A stretch of 64,000 nt of DNA from Tepidimicrobium xylanilyticum. Lineage in GTDB: Bacteria; Bacillota; Clostridia; Tissierellales; Tepidimicrobiaceae. Shown one piece after another: positions 44,326-53,405 of this stretch. Both the position numbers and the translations under genes were made by a program. The notes under the pieces were generated by a model. The model was not told the DNA's origin and did not search any database. It saw nothing but the letters and a program-made list of their open reading frames with translations. Every line of letters begins with the position of its first letter. The stretch's first letter is position 1. The DNA is taken from positions 310,001 to 374,000 of the forward strand of contig NZ_FNNG01000002.1 of the NCBI RefSeq assembly GCF_900106765.1. The letters run 5' to 3'.

Positions 44326-44428
44326 ACTTTCCTCACCTTTTTCTATTTCTTATGTTATAATTATATTATAAACAATAAAATAAGAAAACATATTCTCCAT
44401 ATAAAACGGATTAAAAGAGGTGGACTCT

Positions 44429-44929
44429 GTGAAAAACTTTATTGAAAAATTAAAGGATCTGCTATACGATGGTATTGATTACATAGTAATGGTTTTCATA
44501 ATTGTAACGGTTGTACTAATAATAAATTGGCGATTAGATGGGTTGTTTGCTAAGGACGCTGTTGATGACATTGTAAATAAGCCTACCAACGAGATTGAAA
44601 ACAATCTGGATGATGAGAATAGACATACTGACATTGAAGAAAATCCAAATAATGATGTTATAGATAATAGAAATAAAAACACAGGTGACAATGGGCAGAA
44701 TAATATAGATGCAGAGGAAATTAAGGAGTTGGTAAAGATAACTATCCCTTCAGGGACTTTACCTCCAGAAATAGGTGATATTCTGGTAGCTAATGGTTTA
44801 ATCAATAATAAGAATGAATTTTTAAATAAAGTTATTGAATTAAAGATGGAAACAAAGTTAAAATCTGGAGAGTACGAAATAGAAAGAGGTCTTTCTATAG
44901 AAGATATAATAGGAATCCTAACAAAATAA
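44429..44929 (+). CDS. Short MltG-like protein lacking the catalytic domain
   Basis: The protein is 166 residues long from the GTG at 44429, five bases after AGAGGTGG; an in-frame GTG at 44420 lies inside that site and is rejected. One transmembrane helix (about 15-33) is followed by a low-complexity Asn/Asp/Glu-rich linker (about 45-100). A C-terminal segment (about 103-166, VKITIPSGTLPPEIGDILVANGLI to GLSIEDIIGIL) matches the LysM-like subdomain that opens the YceG/MltG fold. The catalytic half of MltG is absent. It may localise to or modulate wall-synthesis complexes. The gene is convergent with the symporter gene and divergent from the pseudouridine synthase gene. Confidence 0.75.
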   Translation: MKNFIEKLKDLLYDGIDYIVMVFIIVTVVLIINWRLDGLFAKDAVDDIVNKPTNEIENNLDDENRHTDIEENPNNDVIDNRNKNTGDNGQNNIDAEEIKELVKITIPSGTLPPEIGDILVANGLINNKNEFLNKVIELKMETKLKSGEYEIERGLSIEDIIGILTK

Positions 44930-44954
44930 GGATGAAGGCAAAACCTTCATCCTT
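44928..44954. terminator. Bidirectional intrinsic terminator
   Basis: Perfect 11-bp arms AAGGATGAAGG and CCTTCATCCTT enclose a five-base loop between convergent genes. TATTATT follows on the plus strand and ATTTTG on the minus strand. Confidence 0.8.
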
Positions 44955-44958
44955 ATTA

Positions 44959-46212
44959 TTATGCTTTTTCTCCTTTGGTTAGCTTCTTTTGCAGCCAATC
45001 CTTTCCTTCGATAATCCTTGTTACCATCATGGAAGCCACTGTGTCTCCTGTTACATTTATCATAGTGGCTGGTGGGTCTACTAGGTAGCCAATGGTTGCA
45101 ATAATTGGAAAGGCTTCTGGGGGAAATCCATATAGGTTGACTATTAGCATTTCTCCAATTAATCCACCACCGGGTACTCCTGACATTACCACTCCACTTA
45201 ATACAGAAATTACTATGGAGGTTATAAAAGTTCCCAATCCTTTATAGGGTATGCCAAATATACCAAATAAAAATGATATCTTTAATATGGCACTCAAGCA
45301 GGAGCCATCCATATGGGCAGTAGCCCCAATGGGAATTACAATATCTCTAATGTCCTTTGGTACTCCTATTCTCTTTGCTGCACTTAAATTTACGGGTACT
45401 GTAGCAATACTACTTTGGGTTGCTATTGAAGTAATTGCTACGGGAAATATGTTTTTAAAATAAACCTTAACTCCTTCCATTCCACCAGCAAAGTAGGAAT
45501 AGAAGAAAAAGGCAATAAAAAAGTACAGAATGCAAATTGGATAATAAACAACCATGGCCCTTGCATAGGAACCCAATAGTTCAGGTCCAAATTCCCCTAT
45601 TAACGCTGCAAAATAGGCTCCCAAACCAATAGGTGCATAGTACATAATAAGGGATACCATTTTTAAGAATACATCGGACAATAGATTTAATAAATCTGAA
45701 ATAGATTTTGCTTTTTCCCCTAATAAGCTAATACATATCCCAAAGAAGATCGAAAATATTATCAATGGAAGCATATTCCTCCTAGATATTAATTCGGGAA
45801 AATCGCTAACCGTTATAGCCTTAACTATTTGTTCTCCCGTCTTCAAGGGAGCTATCTCCTCTGTTGCCTCTAAAGCGATATTTACTCCTTTAGCAGGAGG
45901 ATATACATTCACTACAACTATCATTATTATTGAAGCTATAAGTCCAGTAACCATAAATACCAAAAGCATATTTCCTATAATTTTACCTAACCTTTTCATG
46001 TCTACTATACTGGATACTGCACTTGATATGGTTACGAACACCAATGGTACTACTATTGTAAACATGATGTTTAAAAAAATATCTCCAAAGGGTTTAAAAA
46101 TAGAGGCTTTTTCACCCATAATAAGGCCTATTATACTGCCTATTATTATAGATGATAACAATATAATGGGAAACCTATAATAAGTCCAAAAACTCTTTTT
46201 AGTCTCTGTCAT
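44959..46212 (-). CDS. Dicarboxylate/amino acid:cation symporter (DAACS)
   Basis: This 417-residue carrier has eight transmembrane helices plus two re-entrant loops. The family signatures are visible: the serine-rich hairpin TSIATQSSIATVPVNL, PIGATAHMDGSCL and the second hairpin SGVVMSGVPGGGLIGEML. It couples uptake of glutamate, aspartate, serine or C4-dicarboxylates to Na+ or H+. The MDGS where glutamate carriers usually have M-D/N-G-T, together with VTGDTVASMMV near the C-terminus, keeps the substrate open. It is a single-gene unit. Confidence 0.93.
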   Translation of the reverse strand: MTETKKSFWTYYRFPIILLSSIIIGSIIGLIMGEKASIFKPFGDIFLNIMFTIVVPLVFVTISSAVSSIVDMKRLGKIIGNMLLVFMVTGLIASIIMIVVVNVYPPAKGVNIALEATEEIAPLKTGEQIVKAITVSDFPELISRRNMLPLIIFSIFFGICISLLGEKAKSISDLLNLLSDVFLKMVSLIMYYAPIGLGAYFAALIGEFGPELLGSYARAMVVYYPICILYFFIAFFFYSYFAGGMEGVKVYFKNIFPVAITSIATQSSIATVPVNLSAAKRIGVPKDIRDIVIPIGATAHMDGSCLSAILKISFLFGIFGIPYKGLGTFITSIVISVLSGVVMSGVPGGGLIGEMLIVNLYGFPPEAFPIIATIGYLVDPPATMINVTGDTVASMMVTRIIEGKDWLQKKLTKGEKA

Positions 46213-46331
46213 ACAGATACCTCCTATTTCTAGTAGTTTTACATTGCAAATAATTACTGATTTGATAATCCCAAATTGCTTTAAGGCTATAATCCTTCAA
46301 TATATAGCCCAAAACTTACATATTATCCAAT

Positions 46332-47165
46332 TTAAATTAAAAACCTTCCATCACATATTCTATTAGCACCACCTTTCATATAGATTTCTCCATTATTTCC
46401 TAGTTCCACTTGTAATTCTCCACCTTCAGTTTTAACATGGACTTTTTTCCCCAATTTCCCTAAATAGTTTCCTACAACCACACTGGCACAGGAACCAGTT
46501 CCACATCCTAAAGTTCTTCCAGCCCCCCTTTCCCAAGTATATATGTCTATGTTATTTTTATCTACTATTTTTACAAAGTTTACATTGATTTTTGATGGAA
46601 ACAGGGGATGATTCTCTAATTTACTACCAATCCCATTTATATCTATATTATCTACGTAATCAATGAATATGACCAAATGGGGAACCCCTAGAAGAACTGC
46701 AGAAAATACAAAATCCTTCCCATCTACATTAATAGCTTCTTCTATCACTTTATCCCTATCCATGTTTACAGGAATATCTTTTGGATTGAAATTTGGCCTT
46801 CCCATGTTTACTCTAATGCTTTTTACTAAACCTCTTGTATCCGTTTCCAGCCATATAGTTTTAATCCCAGCTAAAGTCTCTACCTGAAATACCTCTCTAT
46901 CTACCAATCCTTCTTCATAAGCATATTTAGAAAAACACCTTATTCCATTTCCACACATTTCCCCTTCTGAACCATCGGAGTTATAATAAATCATTTTAAT
47001 ATCAGCCACATCCGATTTTTCACAAACTAGTATTCCATCTCCTCCTACGGAAAAATGTCTATGACAATATCGTTTTGCTAAACTCCCATAGTCTTCAATT
47101 CTATACTTAAATCCATTAAATACAATAAAATCGTTGCCCGCAGCTTCCATTTTTGTAAACTCCAT
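46332..47165 (-). CDS. dapF: Diaminopimelate epimerase
   Basis: This 277-residue enzyme interconverts LL- and meso-diaminopimelate for lysine and peptidoglycan synthesis. The two catalytic cysteines are clear: Cys71 in EMCGNGIRC and Cys221 in LGCGTGSCAS. The opening FTKMEAAGNDFIVF is canonical, as is GRPNF. The ATG follows AAAGGAG. It stands alone, with no other dap gene nearby. A weak hairpin (46285-46309) lies downstream. Confidence 0.96.
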   Translation of the reverse strand: MEFTKMEAAGNDFIVFNGFKYRIEDYGSLAKRYCHRHFSVGGDGILVCEKSDVADIKMIYYNSDGSEGEMCGNGIRCFSKYAYEEGLVDREVFQVETLAGIKTIWLETDTRGLVKSIRVNMGRPNFNPKDIPVNMDRDKVIEEAINVDGKDFVFSAVLLGVPHLVIFIDYVDNIDINGIGSKLENHPLFPSKINVNFVKIVDKNNIDIYTWERGAGRTLGCGTGSCASVVVGNYLGKLGKKVHVKTEGGELQVELGNNGEIYMKGGANRICDGRFLI

Positions 47166-47237
47166 TTTTATCTCCTTTCTAAGGGTACATCCAAAATTAA
47201 CTAAATAATACTTCCCATATAGAATCTTTACAATCTT

Positions 47238-47263
47238 AAAATAGCAGCTTTTGCTGCTATTTT
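47238..47263 (-). terminator. Intrinsic terminator of the 183-aa hypothetical gene
   Basis: Perfect 11-bp arms AAAATAGCAGC and GCTGCTATTTT with a TTTT loop overlap the stop codon. The arm itself ends in an A/T run. Confidence 0.8.
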
Positions 47264-47813
47264 AATATTTTTCGTTGATATATTCATCTATAAGTGACTT
47301 TTTTTTCTCATCAATAAAAACCCCTTCCTCCTTTAATATATCCAATAACCAAGAACTGGTTGAATGGAATATAGCATCTTTATAATCTAGTAATACGATT
47401 TCGTATAGTTTATCCTGTAAATACTTAGACTCTACCTGAATAAAATAGGCTTCCACATTCTTAAATTCCAAAAATCGCAATAATTCCAAGGTTGCTTTAT
47501 CCTTTAAGTGATAGTATTCATTACCAATATTTTTATAATGAATATGGTATTTATCATGTTTTCTAAACTTTTTTATATCCTTGGATAGCATAATATAATA
47601 CTTAGCTAATACATTATAGTATTGATAGTTATACATACCTTTTTCAAAGCTATCGATTTTTGAAAAGGGCTTAATATTCATTGATTGCACAAAGTTAAAA
47701 TTATACTCCAAAAATTCTTTTTTAGAAATATCCCCATTTGTATATTGGATTATCAGGGAAGTCCTATTTTGAAAAAAAGTTTCAAATAATCCCCTTCTTT
47801 TAAACTGTGCCAA
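47262..47813 (-). CDS. Conserved-looking hypothetical protein (183 aa)
   Basis: This is a soluble, Lys/Tyr/Phe-rich helical protein with no signal peptide or membrane segment. It opens with RRGLFETFFQNRTSLI and contains GMYNYQYYNVLAKYYIML and HIHYKNIGNEYYHLKD. I recall similar uncharacterised proteins in Clostridia but cannot name the family with confidence. The start is a TTG, six bases after AGGGTG. It has its own terminator and lies between dapF and a pseudouridine synthase gene, neither of which suggests a role. Confidence 0.75.
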   Translation of the reverse strand: MAQFKRRGLFETFFQNRTSLIIQYTNGDISKKEFLEYNFNFVQSMNIKPFSKIDSFEKGMYNYQYYNVLAKYYIMLSKDIKKFRKHDKYHIHYKNIGNEYYHLKDKATLELLRFLEFKNVEAYFIQVESKYLQDKLYEIVLLDYKDAIFHSTSSWLLDILKEEGVFIDEKKKSLIDEYINEKY

Positions 47814-47862
47814 TTATAACACCCTATCTAAATTAAAGCTTTTAATTGATTATATCACAATT

Positions 47863-48588
47863 TTATTTTTTTTCCTTCAGTAATTTAATTTCTTCTTCTA
47901 TTAATTCCCTATACTGACCTAATTTCAAGCTTTTATCTAGTTCTATTGGGCCAAACTTAATTCTTTTGAGATAAACCACCTCCATATTTAATGCTTTGAA
48001 CATCCTTTTCACCTGATGAAATTTTCCTTCTTTGATAGTCAATTCTACCTTAGAAATAAAGCCTGGTTCTAATATTTTCAATCTAGAAGGTAATGTTTTA
48101 TATCCATCTTCCAATATTAGGCCCTCTTGAAATTGAATTATATGTTTTTCATCAACAAATCCTTCTACCTCCACATAATAAGTCTTATCCACTCCCTTTT
48201 TAGGTGATAATAATTCATGGACCAATTTCCCATCATTAGTTAAAATCAATAATCCTTCTGTATCCTTATCCAGCCTTCCTGCAGGAAAGAGATTAAAACT
48301 CAAGTATTCATCTTCTAGAAGATCTATTACAGTCCTATTTATTGGATCAAAAGTTGATGAGATTACACCCTTTGGCTTATTCATCATAATATAAATATAT
48401 TTTCTATACTCTATTTCTATTCCATCTACTACTATACTATCATTATATGGGTCGATTTTGTAATCATTCTTATCTATTGCTTCACCATTTATTAATACCC
48501 TACCTTCCTTTATTATCCTCTTTACATCTTTTCTGCTCCCATATCCCATATGGGATAAAATTTTATCTAATCTTTCAAATTTACTCAT
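47863..48588 (-). CDS. RsuA-family pseudouridine synthase
   Basis: This 241-residue enzyme has an N-terminal S4 domain (about 1-60, RLDKILSHMGYGSRKDVKRII) and the RsuA/RluB catalytic domain. Asp105 is in AGRLDKDTEGLLILTNDG, and the later GKFHQVKRMFKAL matches. It converts a uridine of 16S or 23S rRNA to pseudouridine. Its length is closer to RsuA than to RluB, which carries a basic tail. The ATG follows AAGGAG. Confidence 0.92.
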   Translation of the reverse strand: MSKFERLDKILSHMGYGSRKDVKRIIKEGRVLINGEAIDKNDYKIDPYNDSIVVDGIEIEYRKYIYIMMNKPKGVISSTFDPINRTVIDLLEDEYLSFNLFPAGRLDKDTEGLLILTNDGKLVHELLSPKKGVDKTYYVEVEGFVDEKHIIQFQEGLILEDGYKTLPSRLKILEPGFISKVELTIKEGKFHQVKRMFKALNMEVVYLKRIKFGPIELDKSLKLGQYRELIEEEIKLLKEKK

Positions 48589-48691
48589 AGTATTCTCCTT
48601 GAATAGATTTTTAAGTATAAATCATTTATAAAATCACAAACTAATTATAGTCAAAATAAATTATATTTTAAATAAAGGAGAGAATGTAAAC

Positions 48692-48886
48692 ATGCGTGTA
48701 GAGAAAAATAATGAACCTTTAGAAGGAGTAAAATGTGTTGTAAATACCTGCCATTATTATGTTTCCGGTGACCAATGTAGTGCTGCAAAAATAGAAATTC
48801 AACCTAGAAATGCTAGCTCAACCGAAGAAACAGATTGTGCAACCTTTAGGCCTGGAAACACTAACAACACTCAATCCATCCACTGA
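48692..48886 (+). CDS. DUF1540 small cysteine-containing protein
   Basis: This 64-residue protein has the DUF1540 pattern: VKCVVNTCHYYVSGDQCSAAKIEI followed by DCATF, with four cysteines in C-x6-C-x8-C arrangement plus a late one. That suggests metal binding or disulfides. Members are common in spore-forming Clostridia, often with no assigned function. The ATG follows AAAGGAGAG. A strong hairpin terminator shared with the convergent radical SAM gene follows. Confidence 0.88.
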   Translation: MRVEKNNEPLEGVKCVVNTCHYYVSGDQCSAAKIEIQPRNASSTEETDCATFRPGNTNNTQSIH

Positions 48887-48892
48887 TAGAGA

Positions 48893-48918
48893 TTAAGGCA
48901 GGAAACATCCTGCCTTAA
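48893..48918. terminator. Bidirectional intrinsic terminator
   Basis: Perfect 11-bp arms TTAAGGCAGGA and TCCTGCCTTAA with a four-base loop lie between the convergent DUF1540 and radical SAM genes. The hairpin overlaps the stop codon of the latter. Confidence 0.8.
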
Positions 48919-49874
48919 TACTTTAAATCTTTTCCTCTTAAGGCTTTCCCATTTAAATAATTGCATTTAGTTCCCTGTTTTGTATTCCTTTTTTTCATCT
49001 CCTCTACTATTTCGTCTCTTATCTTCCACCAGCTTTCATTCCAATTAACAAATATTGTATCTTCTTCAGGAGCTCTTCCAATAATCCTTTGAATTATTAT
49101 ATCTTCATCAAGATACTCTAAAAATGTAATTACCCTTTCCTTATATTCTTCCTTGGAAATTAATTCTATTTTACCTTCTTCATATATCTTTCCTAATTCA
49201 GTATTTTTCACTATATATAAAGCATGTAATTTTACTTCATCTACAGCTAAAGCAGATAAAATCTTTGCATTTTCAATTACATCCTCCATATTATCCCAAG
49301 GAAGATTCAATATTAGATGAACACAAGTCCTAATCCCATATCTTTTACATCGGATTACAGCATCTATAAATTCAGCTAAGGAATGTCCTCGATTGATCCT
49401 CTTTAATGTATGGTAATTTACAGTTTGTAGTCCTAATTCCAAGGTTATTTCCATATCCCATTCCTCTTTAATAAGGGCTAGATATTCGAGATACTTATCG
49501 TTAATACAATCGGGTCTAGTGGATATGGATATTCCCACTACTCCCTCTATCATGGATTCTTCAATATACTTTTTGAATTTCTCAAAAGGCAAGTAAGTAT
49601 TAGTAAAACTTTGAAAGTAGGAAATAAATTTTCGAGCCTTATACTTTTTGCTAATATACTCCTTATTCTTTTCCACCTGTTCCCTAACAGAAAGGATATT
49701 AGGAAGATTTTCAAAGGAACCTCCCTCTTCCCCACAAAAAATGCATCCTCTTTTTCCTACACATCCATCCCTATTAGGACAGGTAAGGGGAAGACTTATA
49801 GGGAGTTTATATACCTTTTCACCAAACCTTTTCATTAGATATTTTGAATAAACGTTATATACAGTTATTTCCAC
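48915..49874 (-). CDS. Radical SAM protein, TIGR01212/YhcC family
   Basis: This 319-residue protein carries the spaced cluster motif of this family, Cys32, Cys44 and Cys47 in TCPNRDG and KRGCIFCGEE, where the first gap is longer than the classic CxxxCxxC. It also has the radical SAM barrel with GISISTRPDCI and the SAM-contact LELGLQTVNYHTLKRINRGH. The family is related to Elp3-type enzymes, and its substrate was long unassigned; a tRNA-modification link is discussed. The start is a GTG after AAAGGTGG. It lies 40 bases downstream of the peroxiredoxin gene. Confidence 0.9.
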   Translation of the reverse strand: MEITVYNVYSKYLMKRFGEKVYKLPISLPLTCPNRDGCVGKRGCIFCGEEGGSFENLPNILSVREQVEKNKEYISKKYKARKFISYFQSFTNTYLPFEKFKKYIEESMIEGVVGISISTRPDCINDKYLEYLALIKEEWDMEITLELGLQTVNYHTLKRINRGHSLAEFIDAVIRCKRYGIRTCVHLILNLPWDNMEDVIENAKILSALAVDEVKLHALYIVKNTELGKIYEEGKIELISKEEYKERVITFLEYLDEDIIIQRIIGRAPEEDTIFVNWNESWWKIRDEIVEEMKKRNTKQGTKCNYLNGKALRGKDLKY

Positions 49875-49914
49875 TTATTCCACCTTTCTAATTATTTGTC
49901 TTATCTAATCAATC

Positions 49915-50370
49915 TTAGAATTCCAATTCATTCCTTATAAAATATAATACCTCTTCAGCATGACCTTTAGCCTTAACATTCCTAAATTCCTTTACCAATT
50001 TCCCACTTTTATCGAATACGAAAGTAGACCGTTCTACACCTATATATTCCCTTCCATACATCTTCTTTAGCTTCATAACTCCAAATAGATTATGGACTTC
50101 TTCCATTGGATCGCTTAAAAGAAGAAAGGGTATATTTTGCTTTTCCCTAAATTTAGCATGAGATTTTAAACTATCCCTACTTATACCCAGTATAACCGTA
50201 TTCAATTTTTGAAACTCATCATACAAATCTCGAAACTCAACAGCTTCAGTGGTGCAACCTGCTGTATTATCTCTTGAATAAAAATATAATACCACATTTT
50301 TACCTTTAAAATCCTCTAGGGAAATATCCTTCCCATCGGTTTCTTTTAAAGTAAAATTATATTTTGACAT
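49915..50370 (-). CDS. bcp: Peroxiredoxin, BCP type
   Basis: This 151-residue peroxiredoxin has the peroxidatic Cys39 in SRDNTAGCTTEAVEFRD. It is the only cysteine in the protein: the resolving cysteine five positions later in many BCP proteins is Val here, so it should work as a 1-Cys enzyme with an external thiol. It detoxifies peroxides in the cytoplasm. The ATG follows GGAGGGG, ten bases after the HAD phosphatase gene. Confidence 0.93.
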   Translation of the reverse strand: MSKYNFTLKETDGKDISLEDFKGKNVVLYFYSRDNTAGCTTEAVEFRDLYDEFQKLNTVILGISRDSLKSHAKFREKQNIPFLLLSDPMEEVHNLFGVMKLKKMYGREYIGVERSTFVFDKSGKLVKEFRNVKAKGHAEEVLYFIRNELEF

Positions 50371-50379
50371 ACTCCCCTC

Positions 50380-51213
50380 CTAAAGATCTAAAATTTTCCT
50401 CAATTCATAAGCTACTCCCGATTCATTGTTATCCTTTTCCGTAATGATATCTGCTACTTCTTTAACTCCTTCAGAAGCATTTTTCATGGCTATGCCACAA
50501 CCTGCATTTTTTATCATTTGAATGTCATTATTATCATCACCAATAGCAATAATTTCATCATAAGATATCCCTTGCTCTTTAGCATATTCAGATAGGCTTA
50601 ACCATTTATTACCTAACGGATTCATTATTTCCAATAGTGCTTCTGCTATTGCAATATTTTCCATTATATGAGAGTTATATCGGTTGGGATACCTATCATT
50701 TATATCCAAATGGAAAGATTCCAGCTCTTTTTTTCTTCCAGCATAGACTACTGCTAATATTCTATCCTCTTCCATTTCCAAATAACTCTCTACTTTCCTA
50801 TATCTTTCTTCTCCCTTGGGTACATAATTATTATAGTTTTCATTGGTTTTATCCATTTCGATAATAAGGTCTATGTTCTCTTCAAATCCATCTACATGAA
50901 CTATAGGATGTAACCCCCTATTTTTGCCTTCTTGAATTAAGGTCCTAAAATCGTTTAAATCCAAATATTTCTTGATTATTATACTATCATTCTTTGTAGT
51001 CCTCACAATATTCCCATTGTTAGCCAAAATCACCAAAGGCCTATTTATATCTTTTACCAATTGCTTAGCAGACCAATACCTTCTGCCAGTTGCAATTACA
51101 ACTTCATACCCCTTATCTATTAATTCTACAACCAATTCTATATTATCCTGTGAAATATTTTTACTATCATCAAGTAAAGTGCCGTCTAAATCCATAGCAA
51201 TTAGCTTATACAT
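50380..51213 (-). CDS. Cof-type HAD-IIB phosphatase
   Basis: The protein is 277 residues long from the ATG at 51213. HAD motif I is LIAMDLDGTLLDD, motif II is ATGR, the IIB cap lies between about 85 and 190, and motif IV is AIGDDNNDIQMI. These enzymes dephosphorylate small sugar phosphates or flavin/PLP-type cofactors; the substrate is unknown. The frame begins three codons earlier, but that ATG touches GAGGTGA, whereas the chosen one has normal spacing and gives the canonical N-terminus. Confidence 0.92.
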   Translation of the reverse strand: MYKLIAMDLDGTLLDDSKNISQDNIELVVELIDKGYEVVIATGRRYWSAKQLVKDINRPLVILANNGNIVRTTKNDSIIIKKYLDLNDFRTLIQEGKNRGLHPIVHVDGFEENIDLIIEMDKTNENYNNYVPKGEERYRKVESYLEMEEDRILAVVYAGRKKELESFHLDINDRYPNRYNSHIMENIAIAEALLEIMNPLGNKWLSLSEYAKEQGISYDEIIAIGDDNNDIQMIKNAGCGIAMKNASEGVKEVADIITEKDNNESGVAYELRKILDL

Positions 51214-51280
51214 TTTGTACATTCACCTCTACTAAATACTTAGTTTAATTATACCAGATTTAGCCCAACTAAAAAGAAAA

Positions 51281-51308
51281 AAATATAGGCTCAAAAGAAC
51301 CTATATTT
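51281..51308 (-). terminator. Intrinsic terminator of the DUF1292 gene
   Basis: Perfect arms AAATATAGG and CCTATATTT enclose a short A-rich loop. On the minus strand a long T-rich run (TTTTTTTCTTTTT) follows. Confidence 0.85.
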
Positions 51309-51660
51309 CATCCTCTTCGTCATAGTCTTCATATAATTCGTCATCATATTCAAAATCATCATCCAAGTCATCAACAAAGAGAGAATAAAAAGCTTCTGAT
51401 ACTATGTCGAATTCTTCATCATCTTCGATATTAATCAGGTCAAATCCATCTTCGTATTCCTCATAACGGTATAGAAATACTTGATCATCACCAACTGGCG
51501 CCAGGGCAATGTATTCAACATCGTCTACTTCAAATAGTCCAATAACTTCACATTCTAATTCTGTACCATCATCCAAAGTGAGATAGATAATATCCTCATG
51601 GTGATCATGATCACAGCCTTCATGGTTGCAGCAATGGTTTTCATCATAATTTTTGGTCAT
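51301..51660 (-). CDS. DUF1292 acidic protein with His/Cys-rich N-terminus
   Basis: This 119-residue protein contains a DUF1292/YrzB domain (about 22-85: DIIYLTLDDGTELECEVIGL, then EYIALAPVGDDQVFLYRY). Its C-terminal tail is almost wholly Asp/Glu/Tyr. The N-terminal residues 7-22 are rich in His and Cys (ENHCCNHEGCDHDHHED) and look able to bind metal. YrzB is usually encoded with ruvX and alaS, but not here, so this may be a paralogue. The function is unknown. Confidence 0.88.
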   Translation of the reverse strand: MTKNYDENHCCNHEGCDHDHHEDIIYLTLDDGTELECEVIGLFEVDDVEYIALAPVGDDQVFLYRYEEYEDGFDLINIEDDEEFDIVSEAFYSLFVDDLDDDFEYDDELYEDYDEEDEI

Positions 51661-51740
51661 ATTTATTCTCCTTTCAAGGAATTATTTGGCTATATGCTAA
51701 TAATATACTATATTATTTAAAATGTATATATAATTTTTAA

Positions 51741-53204
51741 CTATTTTATCTCTTTTAATACATTTAATAATAAATCATAAACCCTTTCAGTTGAAGAAAT
51801 ACTTAATTTTTCATCTGGTGTATGTACTCCGTACATATTTGGACCAAAGGATATCATATCCATATCAGGGATTTTTTCAGCAAATATGCCACATTCTAAT
51901 CCAGCATGGATGGCTGTAACCTTTATATCGGTACCATATAAGTCTTTATAAACCTTTTCAAATATTTCTCGTATCTTAGAATCCTCTTTATACTCCCAAG
52001 CAGGATAGGAACCATAGCTTTCCCACTCAGCTCTTATTATATCTGCTACCGTTTTTATTTGCTTGCTAATATTGCTTTTCAATACTTCTTTTGAACTCCT
52101 TATAGAGGACTCTACTATAATTTCGTTTTCTTCTATTCTTACTATAGCCAAATTACATGAGCTTTCCACTAAACCTTCTATTTCCCTACTCATAGATTCA
52201 ACTCCAGTTGGAATTAAAGTCAGCATAGATATAAGCCTATTAAAAGTATCCTCTGATAACACTTTATCAATCTTAGTTTCTACCCTTTCCACTATTAATT
52301 TAAAATCTGGGTCCGTATTTCTTAATTCCATTTGAATTAGCTCATTTACAGCTTTTATGGCCTTTAAAATTCTGTCTTCATTTTCTTTTTCAAAAATTAT
52401 TATGGCATTTCCATTCCTTGGTATTGCATTAGCTTTAGAGCCTCCTTCTATATGTGCTAAGCATAAAGAATCGCATTCATCTTTTATAAAGGACAAAGCC
52501 CTTGCCATTATTTTATTGGCATTCCCTCTTCCCTTATCAATCTCCATCCCAGAATGCCCTCCCAAAAGTCCGGAAACGGTAATGGAGTATATTGCTTTAT
52601 TTTTTAAATCTAAAACTTCCCAGCTTATGGGAAGTCTTACTTTATTTCTTTCCCCACCAGCACAGCCTGCCAAAATAACCCCTTCTTCTTCTGAATCAAT
52701 ATTTATTAATATCCTTCCATTGATTAATTTGGGATCTAAAGCTTTAGCTCCATCCATTCCCGATTCTTCATTGCTAGTTATAAGTACTTCCAAGGGAGGA
52801 TGGGGTATGTCTTCCGATTCTAATATAGCTAGGGCCATGGCCACAGCTATGCCGTTATCTCCTCCTAGGGTAGTACCTTGGGCTTTTACGAAATCGCCTT
52901 CAACCTTTAGCTTGATAGGGTCTTTAGAAAAGTCATGGTTCACTTCATCTTCCTTTTCACATACCATGTCCATATGGCCTTGCAGCACCACTGTAGGGCT
53001 GTTTTCATATCCTTTTGTCCCTGGCTTTTTGATGATTATATTTAAGGCTCCATCCTGATAGGTTTCAAGCTTATGGCTTTCTCCAAATTTCTTTAAGAAA
53101 TTGCTTATTTTCTCCTCCTTAAAGGAGCAGCGAGGAATTTTAGAAATTTCCTCAAAGTAGTAAAAAACCCTTTCAGGCTTTAATCCTTCTAGTACTCTTG
53201 TCAT
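51741..53204 (-). CDS. pepD: Aminoacyl-histidine dipeptidase (PepD, M20)
   Basis: This 487-residue M20 metallopeptidase has the zinc ligands in LQGHMDMVCEKE (His and Asp), the bridging Asp in LGGDNGIAVAMAL, and TSNEESGMDGAKAL with the catalytic Glu. The lid domain segment GLLGGHSGMEIDKGRGNA and the last His in SFGPNMYGVHTPDEKL follow. It hydrolyses Xaa-His and many other dipeptides in the cytoplasm. An ATG at 53204 after AAAGGATGA is preferred to the TTG one codon earlier. Confidence 0.94.
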   Translation of the reverse strand: MTRVLEGLKPERVFYYFEEISKIPRCSFKEEKISNFLKKFGESHKLETYQDGALNIIIKKPGTKGYENSPTVVLQGHMDMVCEKEDEVNHDFSKDPIKLKVEGDFVKAQGTTLGGDNGIAVAMALAILESEDIPHPPLEVLITSNEESGMDGAKALDPKLINGRILINIDSEEEGVILAGCAGGERNKVRLPISWEVLDLKNKAIYSITVSGLLGGHSGMEIDKGRGNANKIMARALSFIKDECDSLCLAHIEGGSKANAIPRNGNAIIIFEKENEDRILKAIKAVNELIQMELRNTDPDFKLIVERVETKIDKVLSEDTFNRLISMLTLIPTGVESMSREIEGLVESSCNLAIVRIEENEIIVESSIRSSKEVLKSNISKQIKTVADIIRAEWESYGSYPAWEYKEDSKIREIFEKVYKDLYGTDIKVTAIHAGLECGIFAEKIPDMDMISFGPNMYGVHTPDEKLSISSTERVYDLLLNVLKEIK

Positions 53205-53405
53205 CAAATCATCCTTTCATCCCAGTTTTAATTCCTAATACATATCATACCCTAAAATAACCCTAAAGATGGATAAAATTTTATCGCCAGCAATCAATAT
53301 TTTTAAACTTTCCTGTTTTATAAAACAAACTTAATATTTGTTGGTACAATTGATATGCTATAAATGTAAAGATCGCATTACATCATTTGAAAGGAACTAT
53401 AAATT

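Noticed and set aside
46285-46309. Hairpin GGCTATA/TATAGCC downstream of dapF
   Set aside because: The stem is only seven A+T-rich pairs and the tail on the minus strand is not T-rich, so it is too weak to call.
46213-46331. T-box or other riboswitch before the amino acid symporter
   Set aside because: The upstream stretch is about 119 bases, has no AGGGTGG-type T-box and no extended structure.
52357-53058. 233-codon plus-strand frame opposite pepD
   Set aside because: It is a shadow of the PepD coding sequence. The minus-strand frame has all the M20 metal ligands.
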